Part shown: one piece after another, positions 5,906-8,491 of the stretch | Layout of the letters: each line of letters starts with the position of its first letter | How positions within the stretch are numbered: the stretch's first letter is position 1 | Origin: Chloroflexota bacterium | Lineage (GTDB): Bacteria > Chloroflexota > Limnocylindria > P2-11E | Direction: 5' to 3' | DNA length: 8,491 bases | NCBI GenBank assembly: GCA_016875665.1 | Contig: VGPA01000053.1 | Span: 1-8,491 of the forward strand | Program-made: the position numbers and the translations under genes | The notes under the pieces: model-generated | What the model was told of the DNA's origin: nothing | Seen by the model: the letters and a program-made list of their open reading frames with translations, nothing else | Databases searched by the model: none

Positions 5906-6961
5906 ATGGGAAACACGCACAAGATCGCCGTGCTCGGCGGCGACGGTATCGGGCCGGAAATCACAGAGGCGACCCTGGCCGTCCTCGACGCCGCCGAGAA
6001 GAAGTACGGCTTCACCACCCAGCGCACGGCGATCCCATGGAACGGCGGGATGTACCTCCGCGGCGAGAGCGTCACGGGGGAGATGCTCGACACGCTCGCG
6101 CAGTACGAGGCGATCCTGTTCGGCGCCGTCGGACACCCCGAGGTGACCAGCGGCCGCCCGGAGCGCGACATCATCATCGGCATGCGCCGCCGGCTGGATA
6201 TGTACGTGAATCTCCGGCCGATCGTGCTCTACCAGGATGCGATGACGCCGCTCAAGGGAAAGGCCGCGAAGGACATCGACTTCGTGATCGTCCGCGAGAA
6301 CACCGAGGACCTCTACGCGAACGACGGCTGGCGGCGCTTCGAGGGCACGCCGCGCGAGGAGGTCCTCACGGAGCAGCGCTTCACCCGGCCCGGGATCGAG
6401 CGCATCATCCGCTATGGCTTCGAGGTGGCGCGCAGCCGCCCGCGTAAGAAGCTCACGCTGGTGGACAAGTCGAACGCCGTCCCGGTGATGGGGCTGATGC
6501 GCACGGTCCTGGCCGAGATCGGGAAGGAGTTCCCGGACGTCCAGTACGAGGCGGCGTACGTCGACGTGACCGCGATGTGGATGGTGCTCAAGCCGGAGCA
6601 GTACGACACGATCGTGACCACCAACATGTTCGGCGACATCCTCAGCGACCTCGCGGGCGGCCTCGTCGGCGGGATCGGCGTCGGCGCCTCGGGCAACATC
6701 CGCCCCGGCGCGACCTCGATGTTCGAGCCGATCCACGGCTCGGCCCCCAAGTACGCCGGACAGGGCGTCGCGAGCCCGGTCGGCACGATCGGCGCCCTCG
6801 CCATGCTGCTCGACCACGTCGGCGAACGCGAGGCAGGCGCGGCCGTCGACCGCGCGCTCCGCCGCTGCTTCGCTGACAAGCGCATCAAGGGCGTCGAGGC
6901 TGGGACTCACCGCACGAGCGAGGTCGCGCAGATGGTCGCGGCGACCGTCGCCGCAGGCTGA
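5906..6961 (+). CDS. leuB: 3-isopropylmalate dehydrogenase-like beta-decarboxylating dehydrogenase
   Basis: A 351-residue cytoplasmic enzyme of the isocitrate/isopropylmalate dehydrogenase family. It should oxidise and decarboxylate 3-isopropylmalate to 2-ketoisocaproate in leucine synthesis. Visible sites: GGDGIGPE (11-18), substrate Arg residues in MRRRLDMYVNLRP (93-105) and at Arg130, catalytic Tyr137 and Lys188 (VDKSNAV), metal-binding Asp220, Asp244 and Asp248 (NMFGDILSDLAGG), and cofactor loop EPIHGSAPKYAGQG (274-287). Ile90 and Ile91 align with the Leu pair that lines the isopropyl pocket in Thermus LeuB, which supports the substrate. VRENTEDLY is closer to isocitrate or homoisocitrate enzymes, and Lys282-Tyr283 is the NADP-type pair. 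Isocitrate, homoisocitrate or tartrate/malate relatives remain possible; nearby leuA and ilvB favour LeuB. The ATG at 5906 has no Shine-Dalgarno, and residues encoded upstream of it are not family-like. Confidence 0.82.
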   Translation: MGNTHKIAVLGGDGIGPEITEATLAVLDAAEKKYGFTTQRTAIPWNGGMYLRGESVTGEMLDTLAQYEAILFGAVGHPEVTSGRPERDIIIGMRRRLDMYVNLRPIVLYQDAMTPLKGKAAKDIDFVIVRENTEDLYANDGWRRFEGTPREEVLTEQRFTRPGIERIIRYGFEVARSRPRKKLTLVDKSNAVPVMGLMRTVLAEIGKEFPDVQYEAAYVDVTAMWMVLKPEQYDTIVTTNMFGDILSDLAGGLVGGIGVGASGNIRPGATSMFEPIHGSAPKYAGQGVASPVGTIGALAMLLDHVGEREAGAAVDRALRRCFADKRIKGVEAGTHRTSEVAQMVAATVAAG

Positions 6962-6973
6962 GCGCTGACGCGC

Positions 6974-7279
6974 GTGGACTGGGACGGGCGCGCGCAAACG
7001 GTCCTCGACCTGCTCTGCCGCATGGTGCCCGAGACCCTGCGCCCGATCGCGGAAGCGGCCGCCAGAGAAGAGAGCGAGATGGTCGCCGCCGAGCGCGGGG
7101 CCGCCGAGGTCGGCGACGCCGACGTGATCCACGGGTGGATTCGGGTGACCCCGCCGGAGCAGCGCAACAGCCTCGTCGCGATCATCGAGAACCTCGGCTA
7201 CGACCCGGCCGAGTTCGCGGACCAGCTCGAGGACGCCGAGGAGTGGAACGACGAGGTGGACGACGACGGCCGAGACTGA
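6974..7279 (+). CDS. Small acidic protein with a PCP_red-like helical domain
   Basis: A 101-residue protein starting at GTG 6974, 12 bases after the leuB stop, so probably in the same transcript. It is soluble and mostly helical. The order Trp3, Ala, VPETLRPIAEAA, an alternating Glu/Ala helix, Gly, then VGDADVI recalls the ~45-residue PCP_red domain found at the C-terminus of protochlorophyllide reductase subunit B and in small stand-alone proteins, with about one extra helical turn. A second half (TPPEQRNSLVAIIENLGYDPAEF) and a very acidic tail (EDAEEWNDEVDDDGRD) follow. No chlorophyll genes are visible, so a pigment role is not implied. ATG 7021 is an alternative start but would lose the Trp. 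No clear Shine-Dalgarno is seen. The domain match is tentative and the function unknown. Confidence 0.6.
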   Translation: MDWDGRAQTVLDLLCRMVPETLRPIAEAAAREESEMVAAERGAAEVGDADVIHGWIRVTPPEQRNSLVAIIENLGYDPAEFADQLEDAEEWNDEVDDDGRD

Positions 7280-7301
7280 CAAGCGCGGCGGCGAAAGCCC
7301 G

Positions 7302-8212
7302 ATGCTGCTCGCCCAGATCGAGGGCTTCCTGGCCATCGCGCGTCACGGGAACCTGAGCCGCGCCGCGGCCGACGTCTTCCTCACCCAACCCGCGCTGACC
7401 GCGCGGCTCCACACGCTCGAGCAGGACCTCGGCACTCCGCTCTTCACCCGCTCCGCGCGAGGCATGCGGCTCACGGACGCGGGCCGCGCGTACCTGCCCT
7501 ACGCGGAGCGTGTGGCGCCCTCGTCGCCGAGGCCCGCCAGGCGATGCACGACCTGTCCGAGGGCGTGACCGGCGAGCTGCTGATCGGTGCGGCCCCCGCG
7601 ATCTCCACGTACGTCCTCCCCGCCGCGCTCAAGGCCTTCCGCTCCGCGCACCCGGACGTGCGCCTCGGCGTGCGCACGGGCCACTCCGAAGAAGTGCTCG
7701 AGATGGTGCTGCGCGAGGACGTGCGCATCGGCCTGGCGCGTCCGGTGCGCCACCCCGAGATCGAGTCGACGCCCCTCTACGAGGACGAGGTCGTGCTGGT
7801 GGTCGGCGCCCGCCACGCCTTCGCCTCGCGCAGGCGGATCAGCATGGACGATCTCGCCAGCGAGCTGCTCATCCTCTTCGACCGCACGTCGAGCTACTAC
7901 GACCTGACCAGCGCGCTCTTCCGCGGGGCCGGGATCGTTCCCGCCGGGACGATGGAGCTCGACAACGCGGAAGCCGCGAAGAAGATGGTGATGCTGGAAC
8001 TCGGCGTCGCGCTCCTCCCGCGCACGGCCGTCGCGGGGGAGCTGGCCTCGCGCGAGCTGCGCGCCGTCGAGATCACGGGCGCTCCCCCGCTTCGCCGTCC
8101 GGTCGTGGCGCTCCGCCGCCGCGACGCCGGCAAGCCCACGGGCCCGGTTGCCTGGTTCCTCGAGACGCTGGATGAGCTGCACGCCGGCCCGCGCCGGAGG
8201 AAGCGCTCCTAG
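7302..8212 (+). pseudogene. LysR-type transcriptional regulator interrupted by a one-base frameshift
   Basis: The first frame (ATG 7302) encodes a typical LysR winged HTH: FLAIARHGNLSRAAADVFLTQPALTARLHTLEQDLGTPLFTR and then LTDAGRAYLPYAERV. After about 7514 the family sequence continues in the -1 frame (LVAEARQAMHDLSEG, then a complete LysR substrate-binding domain to the TAG at 8212). The original frame stops at 7568. Restoring one base near 7512-7520, for example in the CCC run at 7518-7520, gives a normal protein of about 303 residues. No slippery heptamer is present. Both halves keep clean coding character, so this is either a recent mutation or a sequencing or assembly error. An internal ATG at 7544 could start the ligand domain alone but lacks a ribosome site. 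Effector and targets are unknown; leuB is the nearest metabolic gene. Confidence 0.85.
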
Positions 8213-8491
8213 CCGGGAAGGTGCGAGCGCTCGCGCCTCGCGAGCGCGCCGCCGATGCCGTCCTCCGCGCTGTCCACCGCGGCATCGAACGTGCGACGAG
8301 CCCCCTCGACATCCCCGCCCTCGCGGAGCGCGATCCCGCCGAGGTAGCCGATGAACGCGCGCTCGAGGCGGGTCAGTCCGTCCGCGACCTCCTCCACTTC
8401 GCGCAGGCGGCCGCGCATCGCGTCCAGCGCGCCGGCGCGCGCGTCGACGATCGCGGCGAGCGCGGCGACCATCGCGCCGCTGCCGAAGTGC
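8209..8491 (-). CDS. C-terminal part of a helical, TPR-like protein (5' end beyond window)
   Basis: The minus-strand frame is open from the right edge to TAG at 8211-8209, about 93 codons. Reading in from the edge gives HFGSGAMVAALAAIVDAR, two further helical stretches (REVEEVADGLTRLERAFIGYL and GGDVEGARRTFDAAVDSA), and a short tail. The pattern A-x2-GD-x2-GA-x3-F-x2-A resembles the second helix of a tetratricopeptide repeat. The ATG at 8472 is probably internal, because the frame continues upstream with family-like hydrophobic spacing. It is convergent with the LysR gene, and the two stops share CTAG (8209-8212). The full domain and role cannot be judged from this fragment. Confidence 0.55.
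   Translation of the reverse strand, partial: HFGSGAMVAALAAIVDARAGALDAMRGRLREVEEVADGLTRLERAFIGYLGGIALREGGDVEGARRTFDAAVDSAEDGIGGALARRERSHLPG

Noticed and set aside
5734..6183. Upstream extension of the DUF4395-Trx gene to an ATG at 6183
   Set aside because: It overlaps leuB antisense and bypasses the strong AGGAGGG site before GTG 5733.
7500..7568. Programmed -1 frameshift in the LysR gene
   Set aside because: There is no X-XXY-YYZ slippery heptamer or clear downstream stimulatory structure, and LysR regulators are not known to use one. A mutation or sequence error is simpler.

Overview
The window is very GC-rich and densely coding, with mixed strand use, convergent gene overlaps and several starts that lack a Shine-Dalgarno sequence. 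This fits a high-GC Terrabacteria-type genome, either Chloroflexota (Limnocylindria-like) or Actinomycetota. The protein families (long LeuA, DUF4395 protein, MFS_3 exporter) occur in both, so the phylum is an inference. No mobile element, CRISPR array, tRNA or rRNA was seen.

Left part (1-3692) is a branched-chain amino acid biosynthesis node. On the minus strand lies the N-terminal 371 codons of acetolactate synthase large subunit (ilvB), which runs off the left edge. It is preceded by a complete ribosome-mediated attenuator. The parts are a promoter, a 25-codon leader peptide rich in Leu and Val placed almost at the predicted transcript start, an antiterminator arm that includes the leader stop codon, an intrinsic terminator, and a good ilvB ribosome binding site. 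Divergent from it are an Lrp/AsnC-family regulator and, 7 bases after its stop, 2-isopropylmalate synthase (leuA).

Middle part (3670-5733, minus strand) holds a two-gene cluster. The first gene encodes a membrane protein fusing a DUF4395 domain to a minimal thioredoxin-like domain, with three CxxC motifs. The second encodes an MFS_3-type exporter whose 3' end overlaps that of leuA.

Right part (5906-8491) holds a 3-isopropylmalate dehydrogenase-like gene (leuB) with an unusual NADP-type Lys-Tyr pair in its cofactor loop. It is followed by a ~100-residue acidic protein resembling the PCP_red helical domain. Next comes a LysR-type regulator split by a one-base frameshift, then the C-terminal end of a helical TPR-like protein entering from the right edge on the minus strand.

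The shared theme is Leu/Val/Ile supply. IlvB makes acetolactate, LeuA commits 2-ketoisovalerate to leucine, and LeuB performs the oxidative decarboxylation. Control appears layered: Leu/Val-codon attenuation on ilvB, an Lrp-type regulator in the divergent control region, and a possible but damaged LysR regulator next to leuB. The attenuator is the most striking thing in the window.
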